A stretch of DNA of 64,000 bases, taken from contig NZ_FRDF01000008.1 in NCBI RefSeq assembly GCF_900143235.1, positions 100,570-164,569 of the forward strand. The letters run 5' to 3'. The stretch comes from Erythrobacter sanguineus. Its GTDB lineage: Bacteria > Pseudomonadota > Alphaproteobacteria > Sphingomonadales > Sphingomonadaceae. Under the pieces are notes generated by a model that searched no databases, was not told where the DNA came from, and was given only the letters and a program-made list of their open reading frames with translations. Position numbers and translations under genes: made by a program. Below, one piece after another: positions 17,599 through 32,375 of this stretch; the stretch's first letter is position 1, and each line of letters starts with the position of its first letter.

Positions 17599-18780
17599 TC
17601 AGAACACCTCGAACAGGCCTGCTGCGCCCATGCCGCCGCCGACGCACATGGTCACGACGACATATTTCGCGCCGCGACGCTTGCCTTCGATCAGCGCGTG
17701 GCCGGTGCAACGTGCGCCGGTCATGCCATAGGGGTGGCCGATCGAGATCGAGCCGCCGTTGACGTTGAGGATGTCGTTATCGATGCCCAGCTTGTCGCGG
17801 CAGTACAGCACCTGCACCGCGAAGGCCTCGTTGAGTTCCCACAAGCCGATGTCGTCCATCTTGAGGCCGGTTGCTTTAAGCAGCTTGGGGATGGCGAAGA
17901 CCGGGCCAATGCCCATTTCGTCAGGCTCGGTGCCCGCCACCGCCATGCCGACATAGCGGCCGAGCGGCTGAAGGCCCTTCTGTTCGGCGAGCTTGGCTTC
18001 CATCAGCACGCTGGCCGAGGAACCATCCGACAACTGTGAGGCGTTGCCAGCGGTGATGCACATCCCCGGGCCCATGACGGGCTGGAGCGATTGCAGGCCT
18101 TCGAGTGTGGTCGAGGGGCGGTTGCCTTCATCCTTGGCAAGCGTGATTTCCTGATGGCTGACTTCGCCGGTTGCCTTGTCCTTCACCGCCATGGTGGTGG
18201 TGACCGGGACGATTTCGGCATCGAAACGCCCGGCTTCCTGCGCGGCCGCTGTGCGCATCTGCGATTGCAGGGCGTATTCGTCCTGCGCCTCGCGGCCGAT
18301 ATTGTAACGCTTGGCCACGGTTTCTGCCGTGCCGAGCATCGGCATGTACACGTCCTTGTGCATCGCGATCAGCGAACGATCGGGCGCAACGCGCATTTCC
18401 GGCGTCTGCACCATCGAGATCGAATCCTGACCCCCGCCGACGACGATATCCATATTGTCGACGATGATCTGCTTGGCCGCGGTGGCGATGGCCATCAGGC
18501 CGGACGAACACTGGCGGTCGATGGTCTGGCCCGAAACGCCCACCGGACAACCGGCGCGCAGCGCGACCTGGCGGGCGATGTTGCCCGCCTGCGTGCCCTG
18601 GGTGAGGACTGCGCCCCACACCACATCGTCGATGGTGCCGGCATCGATGCCCGCACGCTCAATGGCGGGGGCAAGGCTGTAGGCGCCGAGCGTGGCGCCC
18701 GGCGTGGCGTTGAAGGCGCCCTTGTAAGCGCGCCCGATCGGCGTGCGGGCGGTGGAGACGATAACGGCGTCACGTGCCAT
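17599..18780 (-). CDS. Acetyl-CoA C-acyltransferase (thiolase)
   Basis: A thiolase II family enzyme that condenses or cleaves beta-ketoacyl-CoA. The 393 residues match the family. The active-site Cys is in [15 protein letters not shown] (a nucleophile loop typical of FadA/thiolase I-like enzymes), the His in [19 protein letters not shown], and the second Cys in [17 protein letters not shown]. The start ATG complements 18778-18780 ([16 protein letters not shown]). It is downstream of a MaoC-like gene on the same strand, about 110 bp away, suggesting shared work in beta-oxidation. Its physiological substrate is not clear from sequence. Confidence 0.92.
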   Translation of the reverse strand: MARDAVIVSTARTPIGRAYKGAFNATPGATLGAYSLAPAIERAGIDAGTIDDVVWGAVLTQGTQAGNIARQVALRAGCPVGVSGQTIDRQCSSGLMAIATAAKQIIVDNMDIVVGGGQDSISMVQTPEMRVAPDRSLIAMHKDVYMPMLGTAETVAKRYNIGREAQDEYALQSQMRTAAAQEAGRFDAEIVPVTTTMAVKDKATGEVSHQEITLAKDEGNRPSTTLEGLQSLQPVMGPGMCITAGNASQLSDGSSASVLMEAKLAEQKGLQPLGRYVGMAVAGTEPDEMGIGPVFAIPKLLKATGLKMDDIGLWELNEAFAVQVLYCRDKLGIDNDILNVNGGSISIGHPYGMTGARCTGHALIEGKRRGAKYVVVTMCVGGGMGAAGLFEVF

Positions 18781-18858
18781 GGGGGTATCCTTAATTAAGA
18801 GGGAGCGAGCCTCCGTGCAGGCGGGGGCCTCGTTAGGGGGGGCGCTGACCCGATTGCG

Positions 18859-18878
18859 GTTCCCGCCTTCGCGGGAAC
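18859..18878. repeat. REP-like palindrome
   Basis: The sequence gttcccgc-cttc-gcgggaac forms an 8-bp stem with a CTTC loop in the gap between the MaoC and thiolase genes. It resembles the repetitive extragenic palindromes common in Sphingomonadales. It could also attenuate transcription between the two genes. Confidence 0.6.
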
Positions 18879-18890
18879 TCACCGATCAGT

Positions 18891-19340
18891 TTAGACGAAG
18901 AACAGCGTCATCCATTCGCAGATCAGGGCGGGCTTGTCCTCGCCTTCGATCTCGATCGTGATCTCGACCGTCTGCTGCCACTGGCCGGGGCGCTTTTCCG
19001 CCATTTCCAGCAGCTTCCAGTGGCCGCGGATACGCTTGCCGGAACGGACTGGGGCGATGAAGCGGGTCTTGTTGCCGCCGTAGTTGACCGCCATCTTGAT
19101 CCCGTCAACGCGCGGCATATCGCTGTTGGCGCTGAGGTAGGGGATCATCGACAGGGTGAGAAAGCCGTGGGCGATGGTGCCGCCGAACGGGGTCATCTTC
19201 GCGGCTTCTTCGTTGACGTGGATGAACTGGTGGTCACCGGTCGCCTCGGCGAACTGGTTGATGCGTTCCTGGCTCATTTCGGCCCATTCGCTGGTGCCGA
19301 TATTCTCGCCGACCTTGGCGGCCAATTCCTGCGGGGTCAT
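18891..19340 (-). CDS. MaoC family dehydratase (enoyl-CoA hydratase-like)
   Basis: This 149-residue hot-dog-fold protein of the MaoC group hydrates trans-2-enoyl-CoA. The conserved hydratase core is QINQFAEATGDHQFIHVNEEAA, with the catalytic Asp/His pair (D and H of TGDHQFIH), followed by GGTIAHGFLTLSMIP. The start ATG complements 19338-19340 (MTPQELAAKVG). Its position upstream of the thiolase and on the same strand fits fatty acid degradation, but a two-gene operon is only inferred. Confidence 0.9.
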   Translation of the reverse strand: MTPQELAAKVGENIGTSEWAEMSQERINQFAEATGDHQFIHVNEEAAKMTPFGGTIAHGFLTLSMIPYLSANSDMPRVDGIKMAVNYGGNKTRFIAPVRSGKRIRGHWKLLEMAEKRPGQWQQTVEITIEIEGEDKPALICEWMTLFFV

Positions 19341-19451
19341 GGGTTTCCTCCTCTGATTCGCGCCGGCGCAATCCCATGCCGCCGCGCGCATTTTCCGGAG
19401 GCTTCATGGCGCATCATCGGAGGCAGCGCAACGCCCCTGCCTGCCGGGCCG

Positions 19452-20834
19452 TCATGCCGCTACGGCACCGCGCATCTTGCCGCCGATGGCCGCGCGCCGC
19501 CTTTCATTGCGCTCGTGCTGGCGCTGCGCCGAATCGATCCGCGCGCAATAGGAATTGAGTCCGATCTGCAGCCCCACCAGCATCAGCATCACCGGCTGGT
19601 AGCCAATCCCCTGGAACAGCGCGCCGACAAGATAGATCAGCGCGCCCATCTGCAGCGCGGCGGCAAAGGGCGCAATCCATACCTCATCTTCGCCCTGCGC
19701 CCCCTTCCAGCGGCGATAGATCCGCTCCATCTGCCACAGGCCCAGCGCGTGCAGCGAGAGCCAGATCGCAAGCCCCGGCCAGCCCTGTTCGCCGAGCAAC
19801 TCGAACACCGATGAATGGAACGCACGGCCTTCGTCGACCACTTGCTTGTATGTCACGCTGGTGCTGTTGCCGGACACTTCCTTGACCTGCATGACATAGG
19901 CAAAGCGATTGGCGCGAAAGGAATCGAACCCGCCGCCCAGCGGCTTTTCGGCGACGTAATCAAGCGTCCATTGCCACACGGCCATCCTGGTCGAGGCGCT
20001 TTCGTCGCCGCCCGGTTCTGCAATCGTCGCCATGCGATCATAATAGCTCTGCGGCAGGAACGGCAGCGCCACGAGGCCCAGCATTCCAGCCCCGGCGATG
20101 AACAGCAACCGCTTGCGGGTGTAGCGCAGCAGCAGCACGCCGAGCGCGGCGATGCAGAGCAGGCCGGTCCGCGCCTCGGTGCCGATCGGCACCAGCAGGC
20201 AGGCGAAGGTCAGCGCTGCGGCAAAGGCGGTCACCATCCAGTGCGGCTTTAAGATCGTCCCGTGGCGGGTGAACCACCAGATCATCGGGATCAACCCGAT
20301 CGCGACCGTCGCCAAAGTCGAACTTTCATAGATCCCGCTATTGTCATCGACGAAGAAGTTGAGGCTATCATACCCGCCCCCGCCCAGCACGGTTTTCATC
20401 CCGGCACCGATCACGATGGTGGCAATCGCCAGAACCAGCATCAGCGCCAGAGCCTCGATCCGGACGCGGGTGGTGAGGGTGAAGGGCAGGAAAATCGCGA
20501 ACAGCAGCGCCTTCCACACCCATTCCCACTTGGTCGCGGCGTCCTCGGGAAAATCGGCATTCCCGGTGCTCCACCAGCAATAGACCAGCAGCGCCAGCAG
20601 CAAGCCCTGCCGGATCGAAAAGCGCCCGCCTTCCTTGCGGTCGAGCACCAGCCAGCCGCCGAAGGCAGCGGCAAAGGCGATCAGCGAAACCGGCAGGGTG
20701 GTGATCAGCGAATAGCCGATGCGCTGGGGCGCGAGGATATCGATATAGACATAGAGCAGCACCCACAGAAACGGGCGCTTCAGCCCGAGCAGCAGGACGT
20801 AGAAGATAAAGGCGAGGAAGATCAGATCCATCAT
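19452..20834 (-). CDS. Exosortase A-associated O-antigen ligase/polymerase family protein
   Basis: This is a 460-residue membrane protein of the Wzy/O-antigen ligase superfamily, in the subgroup linked to exosortase A exopolysaccharide loci (putative O-glycosylation ligase, TIGR03097-like). It has about ten hydrophobic segments, beginning LIFLAFIFYVLLLGLKRPF, and a large periplasmic loop with STRMAVWQWTLDYVAEKPLGGGFDSF, the ligase signature. The start ATG overlaps the stop of the small upstream gene (TGATG), so translation is coupled. A glycosyltransferase of the same system starts divergently at 21157. The rest of the exosortase locus is not in the window. Confidence 0.85.
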   Translation of the reverse strand: MMDLIFLAFIFYVLLLGLKRPFLWVLLYVYIDILAPQRIGYSLITTLPVSLIAFAAAFGGWLVLDRKEGGRFSIRQGLLLALLVYCWWSTGNADFPEDAATKWEWVWKALLFAIFLPFTLTTRVRIEALALMLVLAIATIVIGAGMKTVLGGGGYDSLNFFVDDNSGIYESSTLATVAIGLIPMIWWFTRHGTILKPHWMVTAFAAALTFACLLVPIGTEARTGLLCIAALGVLLLRYTRKRLLFIAGAGMLGLVALPFLPQSYYDRMATIAEPGGDESASTRMAVWQWTLDYVAEKPLGGGFDSFRANRFAYVMQVKEVSGNSTSVTYKQVVDEGRAFHSSVFELLGEQGWPGLAIWLSLHALGLWQMERIYRRWKGAQGEDEVWIAPFAAALQMGALIYLVGALFQGIGYQPVMLMLVGLQIGLNSYCARIDSAQRQHERNERRRAAIGGKMRGAVAA

Positions 20835-21064
20835 CCGGGATGGGTGTCCCCGATGTCAGCTGTGCCTTGCGCGTCCCTGTCCTTGCCGAGTGCCTGCCGC
20901 GCTGCACTTCGCCGTGCTTCGATGGCGGCCAGACGGTTGCGTTCCTGCTCGGATTTCATCCCCTCCAGCAGCGGATCGGCATCCAGATCATCGCGCAGCA
21001 CGAGCCGCAGCAGCGCGATGGCCATGAGGGCATGGCCGAGAGCAAGCGCGAAATAATCGATCAT
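20831..21064 (-). CDS. Small membrane protein upstream of the exosortase-type ligase
   Basis: This is a 77-residue protein with one N-terminal hydrophobic helix (MIDYFALALGHALMAIALLRL) followed by a charged, Glu/Arg/Ala-rich tail that is probably cytoplasmic. I do not recognise a family. Its stop codon overlaps the start of the ligase gene, so the two are very likely co-translated and functionally linked. The gap to the divergent glycosyltransferase gene at 21157 is about 90 bp, leaving room for two promoters. Confidence 0.65.
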   Translation of the reverse strand: MIDYFALALGHALMAIALLRLVLRDDLDADPLLEGMKSEQERNRLAAIEARRSAARQALGKDRDAQGTADIGDTHPG

Positions 21065-21156
21065 CGAAAGCGAAGCTCCAAAACGGGCCGTAAAGGCAGC
21101 TTTACCGTGCGCCGGTTGACGCCACGTTAAGCACACCTGCGTTAGGCGCCTGCCCC

Positions 21157-22425
21157 ATGACCCGCGTGCTCCACGTCCTCGACCACTCGCTGCCGCTCCA
21201 CAGCGGCTACACCTTTCGCACCCGCGCCATTCTGAAGGCGCAAGCGGGGCTGGGTCTGGAGGTGCGCGGGATCACCGGGCAGCGCCACAATCTGGAAGCG
21301 GCGGATGGCGGCTCACCCGAAGAAGCCGACGGGCTGATCTTCCACCGCACGCCCGGCCTGCCCGAAGGCCCGCCGCCGTTTCGCGAGCTGGGCGAGATTT
21401 CCGCGCTGGACAGCGCCATTCACGCGCTCGCGCAGGAATGGCGGCCCGATATCATCCACGCCCATTCGCCCGCGCTGTGCGGCGCGGCGGCGCAGCGGGC
21501 TGCGCGCGCGCTCGGTGTGCCCTTCGTCTATGAAATCCGCGCCTTCTGGGAAGATGCCGCAGTCGGCAACCTCACCGGCACCGAGGGCAGCCTCAAATAC
21601 CGCCTGACCCGCGCGCTGGAAACGCGGGTGGCGCGGGCGGCGGATGCGTTGTTCACCATCTGCCACGGGCTCAAGAATGATCTGATCGCGCGCAGCATTG
21701 CCCCTGACCGGATCGGAATCATGCCCAACGGGGTCGATCTCGACCTGTTCGGCGAACCCGGGCTGCGCGACGATGCGCTGGCGGCAGAACTGGGACTGGC
21801 GCCGGATGGGCCGGTAATCGGCTATATCGGCAGCTTCTACGCCTATGAAGGCGTCGATGATCTGATCGCCGCCATGCCGATCCTACGGCAATCGCACCCC
21901 GATGCGCGGCTGCTGCTGGTCGGTGCTGGCCCGATGGCCGATGCATGGCGCGCGGCGGCTGCCGCTCTGCCCGAACCTGACGCGGTGATCTTCACCGGCC
22001 GCGTGCCGCACACCGAGGTCGAACGGTATTATTCGCTGGTCGATGTGCTCGCCTATCCACGCAAAGGGCAGCGCCTCACCGACCTCGTCACCCCGCTGAA
22101 GCCGCTGGAAGCCATGGCCCAGCGCCGGCTGGTCGCGGCATCGAGTGTCGGCGGCCACCGCGAACTCATCACCGACGGCGAAACCGGCACGCTGTTCGCG
22201 CCCGACGATCCCGCCGCCTGCGCCGCGGCGCTCGCCCGGATGCTCGATGCGCGCGGGGCATGGGAAGCGATCAAGGATCGCGCTGTCGCCCATGTCCGCA
22301 CCCGCCACGACTGGGCCGCGAATGCGCGCCATTATCTGTCTGTTTACCATCTTTTGCTAGCCGGAGATCGCCCCAATCCCGCCGCTGATCGCGCGGGGTC
22401 AGGGTTTGAACGAAAGGCGGGATAA
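21157..22425 (+). CDS. Glycosyltransferase, exosortase A system-associated
   Basis: This is a 422-residue GT-B fold, family 4-type glycosyltransferase of the subgroup accompanying exosortase A loci (TIGR04063-like), expected to add a sugar during exopolysaccharide assembly at the inner membrane. The N-terminus MTRVLHVLDHSLPLHSGYTF is characteristic of that subgroup. Later come the donor-binding domain with GYIGSFYAYEGVDDLIAAMP, the EX7E-like stretch VLAYPRKGQRLTDLVTPLKPLEAMA, and a C-terminal helix. It diverges from the ligase and small membrane protein genes, forming a compact pair for the same pathway. Confidence 0.87.
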   Translation: MTRVLHVLDHSLPLHSGYTFRTRAILKAQAGLGLEVRGITGQRHNLEAADGGSPEEADGLIFHRTPGLPEGPPPFRELGEISALDSAIHALAQEWRPDIIHAHSPALCGAAAQRAARALGVPFVYEIRAFWEDAAVGNLTGTEGSLKYRLTRALETRVARAADALFTICHGLKNDLIARSIAPDRIGIMPNGVDLDLFGEPGLRDDALAAELGLAPDGPVIGYIGSFYAYEGVDDLIAAMPILRQSHPDARLLLVGAGPMADAWRAAAAALPEPDAVIFTGRVPHTEVERYYSLVDVLAYPRKGQRLTDLVTPLKPLEAMAQRRLVAASSVGGHRELITDGETGTLFAPDDPAACAAALARMLDARGAWEAIKDRAVAHVRTRHDWAANARHYLSVYHLLLAGDRPNPAADRAGSGFERKAG

Positions 22426-22432
22426 CAGGCGC

Positions 22433-23398
22433 ATGATGGGCCGGAGGAACCACAAGACGGATCGCCGCACGCAGGGCAAGCCGCAGCGCCGGACGCGAAC
22501 GCCACTGGTCGCCCACCGCGCGTTCGCACCGCTGCTGGGTGTTTGGGGTGCAGCGCTGGGCGGACTGGTGACAGTGGTTCTGCCACAAGCCACGGTGCTG
22601 GCTGGCGCGGCGAACCTCGGTCTGGGTGCGCTCGGCGGACTCGGTCGGTTTGCGCTTGCAGGCGCAGCCGCGCTGGTGCTGGGCGGCACCTTGTTCGTGG
22701 GCGCCCGCACGCTGACCCGCAAGGCCCGACGCACGGATGATACGCCTTCGATCGCGGCAATGGCGATGCGCCATGTGCGCATGATCGATCCGATGAAGGA
22801 ACTGGGCAGCAGCAGTCTCGACGAACCGGTCGAATGCATGCCCTTTGCCCTCGGAGGCAAAGCGCCCGAACCAGAGGCCGAACCGCAGGCGGGCACGATC
22901 CCCGCGCATCAGGCCGACGATATGCCCCCGCCGCGCGAGCTCGACCTCGCGCAGTTCGCTGTCATGCCCGGCCGCAATGCCGTGTGGGTCGTGGACGAGA
23001 CCACCCCTGCGGCGCCGGCCCGTCCCACGCCCGAACCGGTGCCCGAACCCCTATCTGCATCGGCACCCTCCCCGGTCGCCATCCCTGCCGCATCCCGTCC
23101 CGCCGGTCGTCCTGCCAGCCGCCCCGCCAGTCACTCGGCCATCGAACACCTGCGTGCGGTGCCGCCGGGCGAACTCAGCCTGATCCAGATGGTCGAACGC
23201 TTTGCCGCCGCACTGCACGAACATCAGGCCGCCGCCGAGCGGCGCGCGGATCATAATGGCCCCGCCGATCGCGACGCGGCCCTCGCACAGGCGCTCAAGG
23301 CGCTTGCCTCGTTCAGCCCCGAGGGGCACGGCGAGCCTGAAACCGCGCCGCTGCGCGATGCTCTGGCACGTTTGCAGGAACTGCGCGGCGCGGCCTGA
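22433..23398 (+). CDS. Hypothetical membrane-anchored protein with Pro/Ala-rich linker
   Basis: No family was recognised. From the ATG at 22433 the protein has 321 residues. A very basic N-terminus (RRNHKTDRRTQGKPQRRTR) precedes two hydrophobic segments, around LLGVWGAALGGLVTVVLPQ and LGRFALAGAAALVLGGTLFV, then a long acidic and Pro/Ala-rich soluble region (TPEPVPEPLSASAPSPVAI) and a C-terminal helical part. An initiation codon at 22406 inside the glycosyltransferase end is possible. It lies 7 bp after that gene and may be co-transcribed. A role in envelope polysaccharide is only a guess from position. Confidence 0.6.
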   Translation: MMGRRNHKTDRRTQGKPQRRTRTPLVAHRAFAPLLGVWGAALGGLVTVVLPQATVLAGAANLGLGALGGLGRFALAGAAALVLGGTLFVGARTLTRKARRTDDTPSIAAMAMRHVRMIDPMKELGSSSLDEPVECMPFALGGKAPEPEAEPQAGTIPAHQADDMPPPRELDLAQFAVMPGRNAVWVVDETTPAAPARPTPEPVPEPLSASAPSPVAIPAASRPAGRPASRPASHSAIEHLRAVPPGELSLIQMVERFAAALHEHQAAAERRADHNGPADRDAALAQALKALASFSPEGHGEPETAPLRDALARLQELRGAA

Positions 23399-23673
23399 AA
23401 CCCGCGCCAATCACGCAAATCCTGCAACCCGCACAGGCAATTGATGCCTTGCACGCAATCTAACGATAGTCAGGCTAGGCCGCCGAGAAATATTGCTTCG
23501 CGCAAACCCATTGCCAAATCCGCTTCCTGTCGGCATGAGGGGGCCGAAACCGGGCATGATCGGCCGCCCGCGGCCAGACGTGCCCTATTGACCTGCCGGT
23601 AAGCGCGCGTCGCCTGTGAGCATCAATGCCCGCAAAGCGCGCCTGTCGGCATCTGACAGATCGGACTTTTGCC

Positions 23674-28314
<4,641 letters not shown>

Positions 28315-28338
28315 GCATTCAGGAACGAGACGAACACC

Positions 28339-29787
28339 ATGGGCAAGGATACCGGATTTCTCGAGCTGGACCGCCGCGAGCGGGACTATCTCGATCCGAA
28401 AGAGCGGCTGCAGAACTACCGCGAATTCGTCATCCAGCCGGATGATGCGACGCTGGGCGCGCAGGCTTCGCGCTGCATGGATTGCGGCATTCCCTATTGT
28501 CACAACGGCTGCCCGGTGAACAACCTGATCCCGGACTGGAATCACCTCGTCTACGAGGCGGACTGGAAGCGTGCGCTCGACATGCTCCATTCCACCAACA
28601 ACTTCCCCGAATTCACCGGCCGCATCTGCCCCGCCCCGTGCGAGGCGGCGTGCACATTGAACATCATCGATCAGCCGGTGACCATCAAGTCGATCGAATG
28701 CGCCATCATTGATCGCGGGTGGAAGGAAGGCTGGGTAACGCCGCAGGTGCCCGCAAGGAAGTCCGGCAAGTCGGTCGCCATCATCGGCTCGGGCCCGGCG
28801 GGGCTGGCCTGCGCGCAGCAGCTCGCGCGCGCCGGACACAGCGTGACCGTGTTCGAGAAGTCCGACCGCATCGGCGGGTTGCTGCGTTACGGCATCCCCG
28901 ACTTCAAGATGGAAAAGCACCTCATCAACCGCCGCGCCCAGCAGATGGAAGCCGAAGGGGTGACGTTCAAGACGTCCAAGGAAGTGGGCGTCGATGTCTC
29001 GTTCAAGTCCTTGCAGGAAAACTTCGATGCAGTGGTGCTCGCCGGCGGCGCGGAAGACGCGCGCCCGCTGGCAATCCCCGGCGCGGAGATGACCGGTGTG
29101 CGCATGGCGATGGAATTCCTGACCCAGCAGAACAAGCGCGTTGCGGGCGACGAGGAATTGCGCGCCGCCCCGCGCGGGAGCCTGCTCGCCACTGGCAAGC
29201 ATGTGGTGGTGCTGGGCGGCGGCGATACCGGCAGCGACTGTGTCGGCACCTCGAACCGGCAGGGCGCGAAAAGCGTCACCCAGCTCGAAATCATGCCCAA
29301 GCCGCCGGAAAAGGAAGACAAGGCGCTGACCTGGCCCGAATGGCCGATGAAGCTGCGCACCTCGTCCAGCCACCAGGAAGGCGTGGAGCGCGACTGGGCG
29401 GTGCTGGCCAAGCGCGTGATCGGCGATGGCGAAGCGGTGACAGGCCTCGAATGCGTTCGGGTCGAATGGGTCGCCGGAGAAAACGGGCGCCAGATGCAGG
29501 AAGTCGAAGGCAGCACCTTCACGATTCCCGCCGATCTGATCCTGCTGGCGATGGGCTTTGTCGGGCCGAAAAAGGCCGGGCTGCTCGAACAGGCCGGGGT
29601 CGATCTGACGGCACGCGGCAATGTCGATGCCGACACTGAAAGCTATGCCACCAACGTTCCGGGCGTGTTTGCCTGCGGCGATATGCGGCGCGGGCAGAGC
29701 CTTGTCGTCTGGGCGATCCGCGAAGGCCGTCAGGCCGCACGCGCGGTGGACGAGGCACTGATGGGGGCAAGCGAACTGCCGCGTTGA
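28339..29787 (+). CDS. gltD: Glutamate synthase (NADPH) small subunit
   Basis: GltD carries NADPH electrons through FAD and 4Fe-4S clusters to GltB. The 482-residue protein has the N-terminal cysteine pattern [20 protein letters not shown] and [14 protein letters not shown], the FAD-binding motif [21 protein letters not shown], and the NADPH-binding motif [15 protein letters not shown]. It ends with [18 protein letters not shown], the second FAD contact. It lies 24 bp after gltB on the same strand, the standard operon order. No anomaly was seen. Confidence 0.96.
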   Translation: MGKDTGFLELDRRERDYLDPKERLQNYREFVIQPDDATLGAQASRCMDCGIPYCHNGCPVNNLIPDWNHLVYEADWKRALDMLHSTNNFPEFTGRICPAPCEAACTLNIIDQPVTIKSIECAIIDRGWKEGWVTPQVPARKSGKSVAIIGSGPAGLACAQQLARAGHSVTVFEKSDRIGGLLRYGIPDFKMEKHLINRRAQQMEAEGVTFKTSKEVGVDVSFKSLQENFDAVVLAGGAEDARPLAIPGAEMTGVRMAMEFLTQQNKRVAGDEELRAAPRGSLLATGKHVVVLGGGDTGSDCVGTSNRQGAKSVTQLEIMPKPPEKEDKALTWPEWPMKLRTSSSHQEGVERDWAVLAKRVIGDGEAVTGLECVRVEWVAGENGRQMQEVEGSTFTIPADLILLAMGFVGPKKAGLLEQAGVDLTARGNVDADTESYATNVPGVFACGDMRRGQSLVVWAIREGRQAARAVDEALMGASELPR

Positions 29788-29989
29788 ACACGGGGGCAGG
29801 CTTTACCGCCGCGCCCCGACAAGCGGAGATTCGTCCGGCGATCCCATTCCAGCCGCTGATCTTGCCGGTTCGCGCCCGGCACAAGCTCAGTCTTGCCCTG
29901 CGCTCGTGTCGCGGCGCTCTGCATGCCGGGCCAAAAGGCCATTGCCGCCTGCCGCCGGGCTGCCTATCGCAGGCATGGGAGAGAACAGA

Positions 29990-31039
29990 ATGAGCGCATT
30001 TCCAGCGCATCCCGACGATATCACCGCCGATTGGTGGAACGCCACGCTTGGCCGTGTGCCGGACCGGTGGCGGTGGGAGCCGATTGGCACCGGGCAGGTG
30101 GGCGACAGCGTGCGCTTCACGCTCGATTTTGCGGGTGAGGCCAGGCCAGTAACGCTGGCGGGCAAGTTTGCTGCTGCTGATCCGAACAGCCGCGGCACGG
30201 CGGCAATGCTGGGCCTCTACACCAAGGAAGTGCGCTTCTACCGCGAACTCGCGCCGCAATTGCCAATCCGCACACCCAATACGCTGTTCGCCGAGATCGC
30301 CGAGGACGGGGCAAGCTTTTTCCTGCTGTTCGAGGATCTGGGGCCGGCGCGGGGCGGCAATCAGATCGCCGGATGTTCGCTCGGTGATGCGCGCGCTGTG
30401 GTGCAGCAGGCGGCCGCCTTGCACGGCCCCAGCTGGCACAATCCCGCCATGCTCGATCAGGACTGGCTCCAGCCCGATCCCGCCGCCGCGGCCAAGGTCA
30501 GGACGCTGTACCCGCAGGCCCAGGCAATCTTCCGTGAACGCTATCGCGATGTGCTTGAGCCAGAATACATGGCGCTGTGCGAGGCGCTGGCAGAAATCAC
30601 CGCAACCACCGACCGCGCAGTGCAGCGGACCAGCCTCGTCCACGGTGATTTCCGCCTCGATAATGTGCTGTTCGATATCAAGGGCGGGGCAGAACCGGTC
30701 GCGGTGCTGGACTGGCAGACGCTGACGATCGGCAACGGGCTGACCGATATCGGCTATTTCCTCGGTTGCGGGATCGGCGATGCGCTGCGCCGCGAACACG
30801 AACGCGAACTGCTCGATCTTTACTGCGCCGAAATGACCCTGCGCGGCGTTCCGATCAGCCGAGACACGATCTGGCAGGACTATGTGCTGGGGGCGCTGCA
30901 CGGCGTTTCCACCGCGGTGTTCAGCAGCGCCTTCGTTGTGCGGACGCCCCGCGGCGACGCCAATTTCCTGTCAATGGCGCGCGGGGCCTGCGCGCTGTGC
31001 CTTGCGCATGGCAGCCTCGAACTGATGAAGAAGGGATGA
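29990..31039 (+). CDS. Phosphotransferase (aminoglycoside/ecdysteroid kinase-like)
   Basis: This 349-residue kinase-like fold protein of the APH family probably phosphorylates a small hydroxylated molecule. It shows the catalytic HGD motif in SLVHGDFRLDNVLFD and the metal-binding Asp in VAVLDWQTLTIGNGLTDIGY. N-terminal residues DRWRWEPIGTGQVGDSVRF resemble the family's nucleotide loop. The ATG at 29990 follows a gggagag ribosome binding site. It is 4 bp from the next gene, which is carotenoid-hydratase/AttH-like, so the two likely form an operon. The substrate is unknown, and antibiotic resistance is not indicated. Confidence 0.8.
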   Translation: MSAFPAHPDDITADWWNATLGRVPDRWRWEPIGTGQVGDSVRFTLDFAGEARPVTLAGKFAAADPNSRGTAAMLGLYTKEVRFYRELAPQLPIRTPNTLFAEIAEDGASFFLLFEDLGPARGGNQIAGCSLGDARAVVQQAAALHGPSWHNPAMLDQDWLQPDPAAAAKVRTLYPQAQAIFRERYRDVLEPEYMALCEALAEITATTDRAVQRTSLVHGDFRLDNVLFDIKGGAEPVAVLDWQTLTIGNGLTDIGYFLGCGIGDALRREHERELLDLYCAEMTLRGVPISRDTIWQDYVLGALHGVSTAVFSSAFVVRTPRGDANFLSMARGACALCLAHGSLELMKKG

Positions 31040-31043
31040 TGCG

Positions 31044-32114
31044 ATGGTCTTGAGCCGGGGGGATGATTACCCGATCCACCAGACGCCCGATCCGGTTGCC
31101 TTTTCGGGCACTGATCGCAATTTCTACGATCGCTATTTCTTCAACGGCTATGCGCCGGACGGGAGCAGCTTCTTTGCCGCTGCTTTCGGCGTCTACCCCC
31201 ATCTGGATGTCGCAGACGCGCATTTTTGCATAGTGCGGGACGGGGTGCAGCACTGCCTGCACGCCAGCCGCAAGCTGGGGATGGAGCGGATGGAGCTGGC
31301 CTGCGGGCCAATCCGGATCGAAGTGGTCGAACCCTTGCAAAGCCTGCGCCTGATCATCGATGGCGAAGGGATCGCCGCCGACATCACCTTCACCGGCCGC
31401 GCCTTCCCCATTGCCGAGCCGCGCTTCATCTGGCGCGTTGGCCCGCGTACGGTGATGGATTACACCCGGATGACCCAGAACGGGCATTATCAGGGCTGGA
31501 TCGCGGTTGACGGCGTGCGCGAGACGCTTGGCGAAGGCAGCATGGGCACACGCGACCGGAGCTGGGGTGTCCGCCCGATCGGTGCGGCAGACCCGCAGTC
31601 TGGCAAGGCCGTGCCGCAGTTCTTCTGGCAATGGACCCCGATCAACCTGCCGCAGCGCAGCGTTTTCTATCACCTGAACGCCCATGCCGATGGCACCGCG
31701 TGGAACACCCGAGCGGTGATCGCACCTGTTGGCAGCGGGGCGGTGGATTTCACCGAAAGCCACCAGCCGCGCATGACCACCAACCTTGCGCCCAGCACGC
31801 GCTGGCCTGCTGCCAGCGAGCTTGCCATCGGCGATGAGCGGTTCCGGATCGAACCGATCAGCCGGTTCCAGATGCGCGGCCTGGGCTACACCTCCCCGCG
31901 CTGGGGCCATGGTCTCGATCACGGCGAGCTTGAGGTCGAGCGCGAGACGATTGACCTTGCCCGGATCGATCCGGCACGCCCCGATAATCTGCACGTGCAG
32001 ATGCTGTGCCGCGTGGAGGGGCCGAACAGCGAGACCGGCATGGGCGTGTTCGAACAGCTTGCCATTGGTGATTATGCACCGCTGGGCCTGACGGGGCTGG
32101 CAGGCCGCGACTGA
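31044..32114 (+). CDS. Hydroxyneurosporene synthase/AttH-like protein (DUF7064/7065-type)
   Basis: This 356-residue protein is of the AttH/CrtC-like beta-barrel group: two lipocalin-like halves, with ITFTGRAFPIAEPRFIWRVG in the first and the repeated pattern GSMGTRDRSWGVRPIG in the middle. Homologues are often paired with APH-type kinases in Sphingomonads, as here. The start overlaps the purine-rich region after the previous stop (4-bp gap). The substrate is unknown; a lipid or terpenoid is plausible because the fold family binds hydrophobic ligands. I am confident of the fold class, less of any function. Confidence 0.65.
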   Translation: MVLSRGDDYPIHQTPDPVAFSGTDRNFYDRYFFNGYAPDGSSFFAAAFGVYPHLDVADAHFCIVRDGVQHCLHASRKLGMERMELACGPIRIEVVEPLQSLRLIIDGEGIAADITFTGRAFPIAEPRFIWRVGPRTVMDYTRMTQNGHYQGWIAVDGVRETLGEGSMGTRDRSWGVRPIGAADPQSGKAVPQFFWQWTPINLPQRSVFYHLNAHADGTAWNTRAVIAPVGSGAVDFTESHQPRMTTNLAPSTRWPAASELAIGDERFRIEPISRFQMRGLGYTSPRWGHGLDHGELEVERETIDLARIDPARPDNLHVQMLCRVEGPNSETGMGVFEQLAIGDYAPLGLTGLAGRD

Positions 32115-32375
32115 GACGCATCGGGCGGGAGCGCCTTGCCGGGCCGAAGGCATGGGAATTTCCTTTGGCAGATGGTCATTTCTCCGCCATGGAAGTGTCA
32201 TAGGCAGGCCTGATTCCGCACCCGCAGACATCAGTAAAATTGCTGTAGCAGCGCTGAAGCGGTTCATCCGATGGCACCGGGTAAACCGCTCAAGGCTTCT
32301 GATTTGACGCGCTTTGCGAGTCGCCGGGTGATTCCATTCGGCTCGAAAGCGGCTTGGTAGAAAACACTCTGCGCG

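Noticed and set aside
23399..23673. Riboswitch upstream of gltB
   Set aside because: The 275-bp gap is GC-rich with no recognised glutamine- or glycine-riboswitch core; only a promoter can be expected there.
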